Source: Raineyella fluvialis (lineage in GTDB: Bacteria; Actinomycetota; Actinomycetes; Propionibacteriales; Propionibacteriaceae). From it: a DNA stretch of 64,000 bases. A program made the position numbers and the translations under genes. Every line of letters begins with the position of its first letter. Position 1 is the first letter of the stretch. Positions 18,084-28,154 of this stretch are shown here, piece after piece. The stretch covers positions 310,001 to 374,000 of the forward strand of contig NZ_CP045725.1 of NCBI RefSeq assembly GCF_009646095.1, read 5' to 3'. The notes under the pieces were generated by a model. That model was given only the letters and a program-made list of their open reading frames with translations. It made no database searches and was not told where the DNA came from.

Positions 18084-19667
18084 ATGCACCCCACGGCCCG
18101 AGACCTCGGCGAGGGCCTCCCGCGTCGCGTCGAGGTCCTGGCGGGTCTGTCGGTGGCCATCGACCTCGGCCTCGGCCAGCCGGCCGAGCACATGCTGAGA
18201 TCCGCCATCCTCGCCTGCCGCCTCGCCGACCGGCTCGGGCTGACCCGCGACCAGCGCGCCACGACGTACTACACGTCGCTGGTCATGTGGATCGGCTGCC
18301 ATGCCGACTCCCAGGAGTACGCGCGCTGGTTCGGCGACGACATCGCCGTGCGGCGTGCGGCCTACCTGGTGGACTGGACGGGGCTGCCGTTCCTGCGGTT
18401 CCTGCTCGGCAACGTCGCCCGCGGCGAGCCGGTGGCGCAGCGCCTGCTGACGACCGCGGCCCTGCTCCGCGATGCCCGGGGCCAGCTGGGAGCGCTGATG
18501 CACTCCCACTGCCTGTCCGCGGCGGCGCTGGCCCACCACCTCGGTCTGCCGGCCGAGGTGGAGCAGGCGGTGACGTACACCTTCGAACGCTTCGACGGGA
18601 CCGGTCTTCCCCAGGGATGCCAGGGAGCCGCGATCCCGATCGAGATGCGGATCGCGCAACTGGCCGACACCGCCGAGGTCCACCACCGGCTGCACGGGGT
18701 CGGCGCTGCGGTCGCGATGGCGCGCCGGCGCCGCGGCGGGCACTTCGACCCGGACGTCGTCGACGCGCTGCTCACGTCACCGGCGGAAGTGTTCGCCGAT
18801 GTCCCCGACTCCGATGCCTGGAAGGCCGCGATCGCGGCGGCGCCTGACGCCGAGGTCCGCCTCGACCCCGCCGGCCTGGACCTGTTGGTCTGCGCGATCG
18901 GGGACTTCGCCGACCTGAAGTGCCCCTTCACGCTGGGACATTCCCGCGCGGTCGCCACGCTGGGCGCCGCGGCAGGGGAGCTGATGGGACTCGCCCCGCG
19001 GGAGGTCCGAGCATTGCGCCGCGCCGGCCACCTGCACGACATCGGCAGGCTCGGGGTGTCGAACCAGGTGTGGTCGACACCCAGCAGACTGACCTCGTCG
19101 GAGTGGGAGCGGGTCCGGATGCATCCCTACCTCACCGACCGGGTGCTCAGCCGGATCAACGGTCTGGAGCAGGAACGTACGTACGCACGAGCCCACCACG
19201 AGCACCTCGACGGCACCGGCTACCCCGTGGGCATGAGCGGCGCCGCCCTCGGCCCCGGCGAACGTATCCTCGCCGCAGCCGTCGCCTACCGGTCCGGACT
19301 GGAACCGCGACCCTACCGGGAGGCCCTCGACGCCGAGCAGGCGGCTCGCAGACTGCGGGACCGGAGCGCGGCGGGACACCTCGATCCGGAGTGCGTGGAC
19401 GCGGTCCTCGCGGCCGCCGGCCAACCCGCACCCCGGGTGGCGCGCGACGATGCGCTGACACCGCGGGAACGCGAGGTGCTCGGGTACGTCGCCCGGGGCC
19501 TGACCAACCGCCAGATCGCCGAGAAGCTGGTGCTGAGCGAGAAGACCGTCCGCAACCACGTGGAGCGGACGTACGCCAAGATCGGTGCGACGAACCGGGT
19601 CGGGGCCAGCCTGTACGCGCTGGGGCATGGGTTGGTGGCGACCGGAGTCGGTGGGGCAACGGCCTGA
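18084..19667 (+). CDS. Double HD-GYP-like protein with LuxR-type DNA-binding C-terminus
   Basis: 527 residues. Two HD-like halves are visible. The first (about 135-215) has HSHCLSAAALAHHLGL and a GYP-like FERFDGTGLP. The second (about 275-400) has GHSRAVATLG, LRRAGHLHDIGRLGV and HHEHLDGTGYPVGM. Residues 455-515 are a LuxR helix-turn-helix (LTPREREVLGYVARGLTNRQIAEKL, split here by the length limit only in my quoting: LTPREREVLG and NRQIAEKLVLSEKTV). HD-GYP domains hydrolyse cyclic-di-GMP or related nucleotides; joined to a DNA-binding domain this may be a nucleotide-responsive transcription factor. The second half keeps the HD pair, so it may be active; the first looks degenerate. Confidence 0.82.
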   Translation: MHPTARDLGEGLPRRVEVLAGLSVAIDLGLGQPAEHMLRSAILACRLADRLGLTRDQRATTYYTSLVMWIGCHADSQEYARWFGDDIAVRRAAYLVDWTGLPFLRFLLGNVARGEPVAQRLLTTAALLRDARGQLGALMHSHCLSAAALAHHLGLPAEVEQAVTYTFERFDGTGLPQGCQGAAIPIEMRIAQLADTAEVHHRLHGVGAAVAMARRRRGGHFDPDVVDALLTSPAEVFADVPDSDAWKAAIAAAPDAEVRLDPAGLDLLVCAIGDFADLKCPFTLGHSRAVATLGAAAGELMGLAPREVRALRRAGHLHDIGRLGVSNQVWSTPSRLTSSEWERVRMHPYLTDRVLSRINGLEQERTYARAHHEHLDGTGYPVGMSGAALGPGERILAAAVAYRSGLEPRPYREALDAEQAARRLRDRSAAGHLDPECVDAVLAAAGQPAPRVARDDALTPREREVLGYVARGLTNRQIAEKLVLSEKTVRNHVERTYAKIGATNRVGASLYALGHGLVATGVGGATA

Positions 19668-19729
19668 TCAGCGAGAGGAATGAGCTGCCCCTCCGCGACC
19701 CTTGAGGTCCCCCGACGAGATGCCTGCCG

Positions 19730-22700
19730 CTAGATTCCCCGGCGGTAACGCCCGCCGACCTCGAAGAAGGCCTGCGAGATCTGGCCCAGCGAACAGGAGC
19801 GGACCGCCTCCATCAGGGCCTCGAAGACGTTGCCGCCGGACGTCGCCACCTCCTTGAGCCGGGCGAGGGCGGCGGGGGCCTCCTCGGCGTGCCGAGCGTG
19901 GAAGTCGGCCAGCCGGGCCAGCTGGGATGCCTTCTCCTCGGTGGTCCCCCGGGCGAGCGGGACGGTGGCGACCGGGCGCCCCTCCCCCACGAAGGTGTTC
20001 ACACCGATCACCGGGATCGTCGCGGCGTGCACGCCCTGTTCGTACGCCATCGACTCGTCCTGGATCCGGCCGCGCTGGTAGCCGGTCTCCATGGCGCCGA
20101 GCACACCGCCGCGGTCGGCGAGCCGTTCGAACTCGGCCAGCACCTCGGCCTCGACGAGGTCGGTGAGCTGTTCGACGACGTACGACCCCTGCAGCGGATT
20201 GTCCGAGGCGGCCAGACCCCACTCGGACTCGATGATGAGCTGGATCGCCAACGCGCGGCGCACCGACTCCGCCGAAGGGGTGGTGACCGCCTCGTCGTAG
20301 GCGTTGGTGTGCAGGCTGTTGGCGTTGTCATAGACCGCGCACAGTGCCTGGAGCGTGGTCCGGATGTCGTTGAAGTCCATGTTCTGCGCGTGCAGCGACC
20401 GCCCCGACGTCTGGATGTGGTACTTCAGCTTCTGCGCCCGCTCCCCGGCGCCGTACACGTCGCGCATCGCGATCGCCCAGATCCGGCGCGCCACCCGACC
20501 GATGACGGTGTACTCGGCGTCCATGCCGTTGGAGAAGAAGAACGACAGGTGCGGTGCGACGTCGTCGACCGACAGGCCACGCGCCCGGTAGGCCTCCACG
20601 TAGGTGAGGCCGTTGGCCAGGGTGAAGGCGAGCTGGGTGATCGGGTTGGCCCCCGCCTCGGCGATGTGGTAGCCGCTCACCGACGCCGAGTAGAAGTGGC
20701 GTACGCCATGGCTGACGAACCACTCCTCGACGTCCGTCATCACCCGCAGGGAGAAGTCGGTGGAGAAGATGCAGGTGTTCTGTGCCTGGTCCTCCTTGAG
20801 GATGTCGGCCTGCACTGTGCCGCGCACCCGGCGCCACGTGTCGGCGGCGAGGTCTGCCGTCTCCTCGGCCGTCGGCCCGCGGCCGTGCTCGGCCTCGAAT
20901 GCCCCTACTCGCTGATCGAGGGCAGCGTTGAGGAACATCGCCAGGATCGTGGGAGCCGGCCCGTTGATGGTCATCGACACCGACGTGGTCGGCGCGCACA
21001 GGTCGAAGCCGGCGAACAGGTCGCGCATGTCGTCCAGCGTCGCGATCGACACCCCTGACGTACCCACCTTGCCCAAGACATCGGGAGATTCGGCCGGGTC
21101 ACGGCCGTAGAGGGTGACCGAGTCGAACGCCGTGGACAGGCGGGTCGTCGGCTGTCCGTCGGCGAGCAGGTGGAAGCGCCGGTTGGTGCGGGCGGCATCC
21201 CCCTCGCCGGCGAACATCCGCGTCGGCCGTTCACCGACCTCGCGGGAGGCGAAAACGCCGGCGGTGAAGGGGAAGTGCCCGGGCAGGTTCTCGGTGCGCA
21301 GGTAGGCCAGCAAGGCGCCGGGATCCGCGTCGCCGGGCGTGGCGATCCGCGGCAGGCTGAGTCCGGACAGGGTCACGTACGCCTCGGGGGCGGAATCGTC
21401 CCGGTCGTCGTTCGGGTCAGTGCGGGAGGCCCAGGCGTCGAGCAGCGTACGGGCATCCGGCGAGACGTCGCCGGCCAGGCGATCCACGAGCGCATCGAGG
21501 GCTGGGTCCGGCGCGTCAAGTCGGGCGCGGGTGGCTGCCGCCGAGGTCCAGGCCCGGACGGCATCGACCTGGCGTCGGGTCTCCGCGTGGTAGTCACGCA
21601 CCGCCTCGGCGACCTCGGCGAGGTGGCGCTCGCGCCCGCGCGGCACCACCCGGGCAAGCGTCGATGAGACGCGACCGGGGACGGTCGGCAGGTGACCGGT
21701 GGCGACCTTGAGACCGTGCTCGCGGAGCAGACCGACGAGGTGGTGGTAGAGCGCCGTCGTGCCGTCGTCATCGAAGGCCGAGGCGCGGGTGCCGAAGACG
21801 GGCATCTCCTGCCAGGGCGTCCCGAAAGCCTCCCGGTTGCGGACCACCTGGCGCGCCACGTCACGCAGCGCGTCTTCGGCACCGCGGCGGTCGAACTTGT
21901 TGATCGCGACGGCGTCGGCGCGCTCGAGCAGAGCGATCTTCTCCAACTGGGTCGCCGAGCCGTACTCCGGCGTCATCACGTACAGGCTGACGTCGGCGTG
22001 GTCAACGATGGCGACGTCGCCCTGGCCGACGCCGGGTGTCTCGATGATCACCAGGTCGTGGCCGGCCGCGGCACAGGCCGTGATGATCTCATCGAGCGCC
22101 GCGGGCAGGGGGCGGGTGACGTCGCGGGTGGCCAGCGACCGGAAGAAGGTGACGCCGGGGGCGAGCGCATTCATCCGGATTCGGTCGCCGAGGAGAGCAC
22201 CCGTTCCCCTGGCACGGCTCGGATCGATAGCGATGACCGCGATCCGGGCCGTGTCGCCGGTGTCGCGACGCAGCCGCACGACGAGTTCATCCACCAGCGA
22301 CGACTTCCCGGATCCGCCGACGCCGGACACCCCGAGCACGGGCACCCGGCGGCCGTGGGCCCGCAGCGTCTCGGCGAGGTCGTCGGCGCGTCCGTCCTGG
22401 AGCAGGGTGATCGTGCGGGCCAGCGCGGCCTCCTCCCCTGCCAGGACCCGGTCCGCCAGCCCGTCCGGCGCCGGGGGCATCACGTCGCACGTACGGACCA
22501 GCTCGTTGACCATCCGGGGCAGGCCGAGCCGCTGCCCGTCCGCGGGGGTGAAGATGCGGACGCCGAGTCGCGCCAGGGCCTCGACCTCCTCGGCCACGAT
22601 GACGCCCCCACCGCCACCGAACACGCGTACGTGACCAGCCCCGGCGCGTCGTAGCTGCTCGACCAGGTAGCCGAAGTACTCGAGGTGGCCGCCCTGGTAG

Positions 22701-22939
22701 GAGGAGATCGCGACGCCTTGGACGTCCTCCTGGATCGCGGCGGTGACCACGTCGTCGACGCTGCGGTCGTGCCCGAGGTGCACGACTTCGACCCCCTGCG
22801 CCTGCAGGATGCGGCGGATGATGTTGATCGCGGCGTCATGGCCGTCGAAGAGCGCGGCTGCGGTGACGAACCGGACGTGATGGGTCGGAACGTGGAGGGC
22901 GTCGGGGTCCTGCCCGGGCATCGGGGAGGCCATGGTCAT
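19730..22939 (-). CDS. icmF: Fused isobutyryl-CoA mutase (IcmF)
   Basis: 1,069 residues from ATG 22939; an in-frame ATG at 23005 would add 22 unlike residues. Order: B12-binding domain (LFDGHDAAINIIRRIL, with the base-off His), a MeaI-type G-protein chaperone (Walker A GVSGVGGSGKSS, NKFD), then the mutase barrel (QTSGRSLHAQNMDFND). The Phe in FPFTAGVF matches the IcmF-type active-site Phe rather than the Tyr of methylmalonyl-CoA mutase. The enzyme interconverts isobutyryl-CoA and n-butyryl-CoA (and often isovaleryl/pivalyl-CoA) using adenosylcobalamin, with GTP-driven cofactor loading. Full length and intact. No cobalamin riboswitch was recognised upstream. Confidence 0.95.
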   Translation of the reverse strand: MTMASPMPGQDPDALHVPTHHVRFVTAAALFDGHDAAINIIRRILQAQGVEVVHLGHDRSVDDVVTAAIQEDVQGVAISSYQGGHLEYFGYLVEQLRRAGAGHVRVFGGGGGVIVAEEVEALARLGVRIFTPADGQRLGLPRMVNELVRTCDVMPPAPDGLADRVLAGEEAALARTITLLQDGRADDLAETLRAHGRRVPVLGVSGVGGSGKSSLVDELVVRLRRDTGDTARIAVIAIDPSRARGTGALLGDRIRMNALAPGVTFFRSLATRDVTRPLPAALDEIITACAAAGHDLVIIETPGVGQGDVAIVDHADVSLYVMTPEYGSATQLEKIALLERADAVAINKFDRRGAEDALRDVARQVVRNREAFGTPWQEMPVFGTRASAFDDDGTTALYHHLVGLLREHGLKVATGHLPTVPGRVSSTLARVVPRGRERHLAEVAEAVRDYHAETRRQVDAVRAWTSAAATRARLDAPDPALDALVDRLAGDVSPDARTLLDAWASRTDPNDDRDDSAPEAYVTLSGLSLPRIATPGDADPGALLAYLRTENLPGHFPFTAGVFASREVGERPTRMFAGEGDAARTNRRFHLLADGQPTTRLSTAFDSVTLYGRDPAESPDVLGKVGTSGVSIATLDDMRDLFAGFDLCAPTTSVSMTINGPAPTILAMFLNAALDQRVGAFEAEHGRGPTAEETADLAADTWRRVRGTVQADILKEDQAQNTCIFSTDFSLRVMTDVEEWFVSHGVRHFYSASVSGYHIAEAGANPITQLAFTLANGLTYVEAYRARGLSVDDVAPHLSFFFSNGMDAEYTVIGRVARRIWAIAMRDVYGAGERAQKLKYHIQTSGRSLHAQNMDFNDIRTTLQALCAVYDNANSLHTNAYDEAVTTPSAESVRRALAIQLIIESEWGLAASDNPLQGSYVVEQLTDLVEAEVLAEFERLADRGGVLGAMETGYQRGRIQDESMAYEQGVHAATIPVIGVNTFVGEGRPVATVPLARGTTEEKASQLARLADFHARHAEEAPAALARLKEVATSGGNVFEALMEAVRSCSLGQISQAFFEVGGRYRRGI

Positions 22940-23104
22940 CGCCGACCCGTCGAGGGTCGGACGATCCGGGTGCCAGGAGCTTCGCAGAGATCTCCCATGT
23001 CTCAACGCTAGCCCCGGATCAATGCTGGCCCCGGTCGTTCGAGTGGCAGTAGTGCGGGCGCTGGGGCGTGGTGCGGGTGGCCGCCCGCGCAGGCGCCGGG
23101 ACTC

Positions 23105-23228
23105 CAGTCAGCTGCCGGGCATCGGCGCCCGGCAGCTGATGGGTAGCCCGGCGGCTGTGCGGAGGGTAGCTGCGCCGGGAGGGTAGCTGCGCCCGGCACG
23201 TCCGCCCGCCCGGCACGTCCGCCGGACG
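23105..23228. repeat. REP-like palindrome, copy 2, with short tandem duplications
   Basis: CAGCTGCCGGGC (23109-23120) and GCCCGGCAGCTG (23127-23138) form a perfect 12-bp stem around six bases. It is followed by two copies of GGAGGGTAGCTGCGCC and two copies of CCGGCACGTCCGCC. The hairpin part is shared with 8577-8640. It may also terminate the membrane-protein gene to its right on the minus strand. Confidence 0.6.
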
Positions 23229-23234
23229 GACCTG

Positions 23235-23866
23235 TCACCCCACCAGCGAGGGTCCCGGCTCGGTCACCCTCGCCTCCCGCCGGGGCGCCACCAGCCACGC
23301 GGCCAGTACCAGGCACCAGAGCACGAAGACGTAGAAGGTGAAGTAGAGCGGTGCGGTGATCCCGCAGACACTGGCCAGCACCGAGAAGACCCGCAGCCAC
23401 GTGGGCATCGGTGCGCGGATGGCGAGGATGAGTGCCGCCACTCCGATGACGATCGAGGGGCCGCAGGCGCCGAGCAGGTTCGCCATCTCCGACAGCACGT
23501 ACGTCAGGGGATGGCTGAGGCCGGCCTGCACCTCCGGTCCCCCTCCGCCAGCGCCACGGAGATGCCGCCGCTGAGCATCCACCCCGCCGCGCCGAGGGTC
23601 GCACCGACCGTGGCGAGTCGCTCGAGCGCCGCCCCTCCCCTGCTGCCCAAGACCGTGCGGGCGTGGTGCGCGACGACCAGGAGAGCCAGGGCCGCGGCGA
23701 CGCCGACGTACGCCATGACGAAGGCTGTCACCCAGTGGTCGCGCCCCACCCAGGTCGTGACGACGGCGTCCTTGTACTGCCCTCCGGGCCCGGCCTGGGT
23801 GAGGGCGACAGCGGTCCCCAGACCGAAGAGGGCCAGACCGAATCCGAGGCTGCGTCGAGCGTTCAT
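23235..23866 (-). pseudogene. Membrane protein, one apparent frameshift
   Basis: Two frames combine into about 210 residues with six hydrophobic spans. The first starts at ATG 23866 (GGGAG seven bases upstream) with LGFGLALFGLGTAVALT, and runs to GGISVALAEG. The second continues GPEVQAGLSHPLTYVLSEMANLLGA (two quoted pieces: GPEVQAGLSHPL and YVLSEMANLLG) to the stop at 23235. One missing base in the five-G run near 23541-23545 (seen as C on the plus strand) reconnects them. No family recognised. Likely intact in the organism. Confidence 0.7.
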
Positions 23867-24039
23867 CATTGCTCCCATGGCTGTGCGGACCGGGCGATCC
23901 GGCCCACTCACCACGCTAGGAAGGAGCCGGCGCCACGGCGTCCTGCTGGCCGATGAACCTCGGCTCAGGCCTGGGGAGGAGCCACGATCGTCCGCAAGGA
24001 GGAGGCCGCGCGGGGCTTGTTCGGCGTAGGGTCGGCGGC

Positions 24040-25172
24040 ATGGACCGGCGCAGCTGGTGGTTCGACGCGACGATCGCCGCGGGTGTGATCATCGTCGGCC
24101 AGTTGGACGGCTGGCTGGGCGTCACGGCGACGCATCGCCAGGGGCCGCACTGGGCCGAAGCCCTCCTCTACGCCATCGGCGGTGCCCTGTTGCTGTGGCG
24201 GCGTGCGCGGCCCTTGGCCGTGCTGAGCGCGATCGTCGCCGCCGCCGTGGTCGAGTTCGCCACCTTCGGGTCGCCGGAGGGCTTCGGCGTCGAAATGCCT
24301 GCCCTGATCGCGGCCTACACGGTCGCCCGGTGGGAGCAACGCCGCTCGACCTGGTGGGCGCTGCCTCTCCTGGGCGTCTACGGTGCCGCGTGGATCCTGC
24401 TGGATCCCCTCCAGATCACGGCGACGCAGCGGTTCGGCGGGCTCTTCTGGGTGAGCCAGTTGTTCATCGGCTGGCTCATCGGCGCGCTGGTCCGCGGCCG
24501 CCTGCGCACTCTCGAGCAGAGACGTCTTCGGCGTGCCGAACACCAGCAGCGCGCCATCGCCGAGGAACGCACCCGCATCGCCCGGGAACTGCACGACGTC
24601 ATCGGACACAGCGTGAGCGTGATGACGCTCCAGGCCGCGGCCGTGCGCCGTCGGCTCACCCCGAGCAGGCCGCCGAACGCGAGGCGCTCGAATCGGTGGA
24701 GGCCGTGGGACGCGAGGCGATGACCGAGATGCGACGGATGGTGGCGGTGTTGCGCGACCGGAACGAGCTGGTGGGCCGGGAACCTCCGCCGAGTCTCGCC
24801 CAGGTGGAGGGGCTCGTCGAGAACTTCCGGAGCGCCGGGCTCCCGGTCGAGCTCAGGGTCACCGGCACCCCACGGCACCTGGCACCGGGACTGGATCTGG
24901 CCGCCTACCGGGTGGTCCAGGAGGGCCTCACGAACGTCCTGCGGCACGCCGTCGATCCCCGCAGGGCCGTGGTCACGATCGACTACGCCACGGACCGGCT
25001 CGAGCTCCACGTCCGCGACGACGGGGCGACGATGCCGGTGGAGGTTCAGTACGGCGACGGGCTGCTCGGGCTGCAGGAACGCGTCGCCATGAACGGCGGC
25101 ACCTTCCAGGCGGGGCCGTTGCCGGACCGGGGCTTCGAGCTGCGGACGACGCTACCGCTGGAGGCGCCATGA
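24040..25172 (+). pseudogene. Sensor histidine kinase (NarL-type partner), one apparent frameshift
   Basis: Restored length about 377 residues. Four or five hydrophobic segments occupy residues 5-150 (a membrane sensor without a large extracellular part). A HisKA_3 dimerisation box follows (RIARELHDVIGHSVSVM, with the phosphorylated His), then an HATPase domain with N-box QEGLTNVLRHA and G-box GDGLLGLQERV. The frame breaks at the CCCC run 24659-24662; one extra C gives EQAAEREALESVEAVGREA and the rest. The kinase overlaps the response-regulator start by four bases (ATGA), a standard two-component operon. Confidence 0.85.
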
Positions 25173-25825
25173 CCATCACGGTGCTGGTGGCCGATGACCA
25201 GGCGCTGGTCCGCCGAGGTTTCCGGATGGTGCTCGAGATCGAGCCCGATCTCGAGGTCGTCGGGGAGGCGGCTGACGGTGCCGAGGCCGTCAGGCTGTCC
25301 CGCCAACTGCGTCCGGACGTCGTGCTGATGGACGTACGCATGCCAGGCGTGGACGGCATCACGGCGACCGAGCGGATCGCGGCGGACCCGACGTTGACCA
25401 CCCGGGTGCTGATGCTGACGACGTTCGACCTGGACGAGTACGTCTACGAGGCGCTGCAGGCCGGGGCGAGCGGGTTCCTGCTGAAGGACGTCGAGCCCGA
25501 GGTTCTCGTCGCCGGCATCCGGGCCGTGCAGGCGGGCGAGTCACTGCTTGCTCCCACGGTGACCCGCCGGATGATCGGGGCGTTCCTGGCGCGCCGGCCC
25601 GTGGCCGACCCGGCATCGGACCGCGAGCTGGGCCAGCTCACGCCGCGCGAGCGGGAGACCCTGGTCCTCGTCGCCCACGGACTCACCAACGCCGAGATCG
25701 CCGACAGGCTGGTCCTGTCCGAGACGACCGTGAAGACCCACGTCGGCCACGTCCTGATGAAGCTGCAGCTCCGCGACCGCGTCCAGGCGGTGATCTGGGC
25801 CTACGAACACGGTCTGGTGAGCTGA
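25169..25825 (+). CDS. NarL/LuxR-family response regulator
   Basis: 218 residues, intact. Receiver domain: acidic VADDQ at the start, phospho-acceptor Asp in VVLMDVRMPGVDG, the T of LMLTTFD and Lys of FLLKDV. The C-terminal LuxR helix-turn-helix has LTPRERETLVLVAHGLTN and SETTVKTHVGHVLMKL. It is phosphorylated by the kinase encoded just upstream, with which it overlaps (ATGA). The signal is unknown. Confidence 0.93.
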   Translation: MTITVLVADDQALVRRGFRMVLEIEPDLEVVGEAADGAEAVRLSRQLRPDVVLMDVRMPGVDGITATERIAADPTLTTRVLMLTTFDLDEYVYEALQAGASGFLLKDVEPEVLVAGIRAVQAGESLLAPTVTRRMIGAFLARRPVADPASDRELGQLTPRERETLVLVAHGLTNAEIADRLVLSETTVKTHVGHVLMKLQLRDRVQAVIWAYEHGLVS

Positions 25826-25835
25826 TCCGGTAGGC

Positions 25836-26473
25836 CTAGAGGCCGGACACCCTCAGAACCCGATCGGCCCTCTCAGCCATGGACTCGATCAGCTGAGCGT
25901 TGACCTCGTCCGTGCCCAGCGCCCAGTCGCGGGCTGCCTGCTCGGACTTGCCGTACGCCACGTGGCGCCGGATGAGCCAGCGGTGACGATGCTCCCGCTC
26001 CGGGTCAAGGAACCAGGTCTCGGTGAGGCAGGCGCGGGCCCGTGGCCAGGCGCCGACGTCGGCCAACAGATAGTTCCCCTCGGTGATGACCAGGGGACGT
26101 CGGCGAACACCGGGATGCTGCCGGCGATCGGCTCCTCGAGGTCCCGGTCGAAGCTGGGGGCATAGACGATGTCACCCGGCTGCTGGCCCCGGATGCGCTC
26201 CAGCAGGTTCGCGTAGCCGGCGTCGTCGAAGGTCTGAATGGCGCCCTTGACCTGGCGGAGCCCGTGGGCGAGCAGCACGGCGTTCGCCAGGTGGAATCCG
26301 TCCATGGGGACCAGAACGGCCCGAGTAGGTCCCAACGCTTCGACGAGGCGACCGCCGAGCAGGGACTTGCCGGCCCCGGGGGCGCCGGTGATGCCCAGGA
26401 TGGTGCGGCGTCCGCTGGCCGCGAGCTCGCTCGCGGCGTCGACCAACTCCTCAACGGTGACCGATGTCGTCAT
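25836..26473 (-). pseudogene. P-loop nucleoside/sugar kinase-like protein, one apparent frameshift
   Basis: Restored length about 212 residues. Walker A GITGAPGAGKSLL, then PMDGFHLANAVL and FDRDLEEPIAGSIPV, as in the uridine-kinase/pantothenate-kinase-like group of small-molecule kinases. After FADVP the frame is lost at the CCC run near 26095-26098 (plus strand: GGGG area); one base restores LVITEGNYLLADVGAW and the C-terminal half to 25836. ATG 26473 overlaps the stop of the PfkB kinase gene (ATGA), so the pair forms one operon, perhaps phosphorylating a sugar or nucleoside. Confidence 0.75.
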
Positions 26474-27432
26474 GCTTCCCCGTTCCTCAGGAACTCGACC
26501 AGCGTCGTCTCGCCGATCTCGGCCAACCACGCGCGGGTACCGGGCGAGATGCACTTCAGCGCAGCGACATGGCTGGCGAAACGCAGGCAGTCGACGGTCC
26601 GGAGCGTGTGTTCTTCATGGTCACGCATCACGCGGGCGAAGCTGTAGGCGCCGTGGAAGAAGTCCCCGGCGCCCAGCGTGTCGATCGCCCGGATCTGCTC
26701 GGCCGCCACCATTCCCCGCGACGTACGCGTCCTCCACTCGATGGGATCGGGGCCATGGGTGACAGCAGCCAACTCGGGCCCTTGGGACAGGATCCAGGAC
26801 ATCAGGTCCAGCCGTTCACGGCGCTCGTGGTCATCGGGCACCGCGAAGGTTGCCGAGCACAGCACGTCCGTGGCCAGCGGGACGAGCCTCGCCATCACTG
26901 TCTTCCAGCGGCCCGCATCGACGACGCGCGGAACGCCGTGCGAGGCGCCCCACTCGGCGACCGTCAGCGTGAGGTCCGGATGATGTCCGTCGCAATGGAC
27001 GATGTCGACCGGAGCCACGCGCTCCAGGTGGCGGACGATCCTCTGGCGGACATCGGATGCCGACGTCGCCGGCTCCCCCGCTCCTCGGGCATCCGTGGAG
27101 ACGACCTGGCGTTGTCCGGTCGAGTCGTCGACGGTGATCGTCGAGATGGCCGGCGCGAAGGAAGGGTCGGCGAGGTCGATGATCTCCACGCCGCGCGATG
27201 CGACATCGTCCCTGATGAAGGAGGACAAAGCTCCTTCGCCGAGCCGTGTCACGAGGGACGACCGTCCTCCAAGGGCCGAGAAGACGACGGCGGCGTTGAG
27301 CGCGGGACCTCCCGCGGCGATGTCCGTGCGCGACGCCGTGACCTTCTCATCAGCTCCCGGCACGTGGGGAACGCGCTGGATGATGTCCAGCGTGGCGAGC
27401 CCGACGAACAGCCCCTGCGGATCATGCTCCAT
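26470..27432 (-). CDS. PfkB-family carbohydrate kinase
   Basis: 320 residues. N-terminal GLATLDIIQRVPHVPG and IAAGGPALNAAVVFSALG match the ribokinase fold. The C-terminal signature DTLGAGDFFHGAY holds the catalytic Asp and anion hole. It phosphorylates a sugar or nucleoside with ATP in the cytosol; substrate unknown. It leads a two-gene minus-strand operon with the P-loop kinase. Confidence 0.88.
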   Translation of the reverse strand: MEHDPQGLFVGLATLDIIQRVPHVPGADEKVTASRTDIAAGGPALNAAVVFSALGGRSSLVTRLGEGALSSFIRDDVASRGVEIIDLADPSFAPAISTITVDDSTGQRQVVSTDARGAGEPATSASDVRQRIVRHLERVAPVDIVHCDGHHPDLTLTVAEWGASHGVPRVVDAGRWKTVMARLVPLATDVLCSATFAVPDDHERRERLDLMSWILSQGPELAAVTHGPDPIEWRTRTSRGMVAAEQIRAIDTLGAGDFFHGAYSFARVMRDHEEHTLRTVDCLRFASHVAALKCISPGTRAWLAEIGETTLVEFLRNGEA

Positions 27433-27481
27433 CGCTTGATTCCTCCGTCGGTTCCATGGCCGGCTGCTCCGACGGACAGAC

Positions 27482-28122
27482 TCAGCGCTCGAACGTCAGG
27501 TGGATCGTCCCACTGGGTGCGGTCTCGGCCATGACGTCGTAGCCCTTGTCCAGGCCCGCATGCCGTCCCAGAGGTTGATGCCGCGCCCGAGCAGGATCGG
27601 CGCGATGGCGACGTGGAGGTGGTCGACGAGCCCCGCCTGCAGGAAGTCACGCACGACCGTGGCGCCACCGCCGATGCGTACGTCCTTGCCCTCGGCTACC
27701 TCGACGGCTCGCTCCAGCGCCTCGGCGGGAGTGGCGGAGAGGAAGTGGAAGGTGGTGCCACCCGCCATCTCGAGCGAGGGCCGCGGCGTGTGGGTGAGGA
27801 CGAACACGGGCGTACGGAACGGCGGTTCGTCGCCCCACCAGCCGCGCCAGTCCGGGTCGTCCGGGAAGTTGTGCAGCCCGAACATCCCGGCGCCCATGAT
27901 CTCGGCCCCCACCTCGGCGAAGTAGGCCTCTGCGTACCGGTCGTCAACCCCGGTCGTCCCCTCCCCGCTGGTGTCGTGGAGCACGCGGCTGCGGAAGGTC
28001 TTCGTGGAGACGTACGCCTCCGTCAGGCGGGACCAGTCCTCCCCCATCGGGTCGTCGGGCGTCTGGTCGGTGGTGGTCATGAAGCCGTCCAGTGAGATGT
28101 TCAGATCAACCCGTACGGACAT
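27482..28122 (-). pseudogene. RibD C-terminal/dihydrofolate-reductase-like protein, one apparent frameshift near the end
   Basis: Begins MSVRVDLNISLDGFM, the usual start of this group. It has MGAGMFG, a long DVRIGGGATVVRDFLQAGLVDHL (quoted as two pieces: DVRIGGGATVV, FLQAGLVDHL) and ILLGRGINLWDG. The frame changes near 27570; one extra base restores AGLDKGYDVMAETAP, then HLTFER and a stop at 27482-27484. As read, the protein ends in about 17 wrong residues. Members are NADPH-dependent reductases of mostly unknown substrate. Confidence 0.78.
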
Positions 28123-28154
28123 GTCGTCTCCCCGTTGTTGTGGTGTGAGTCACT

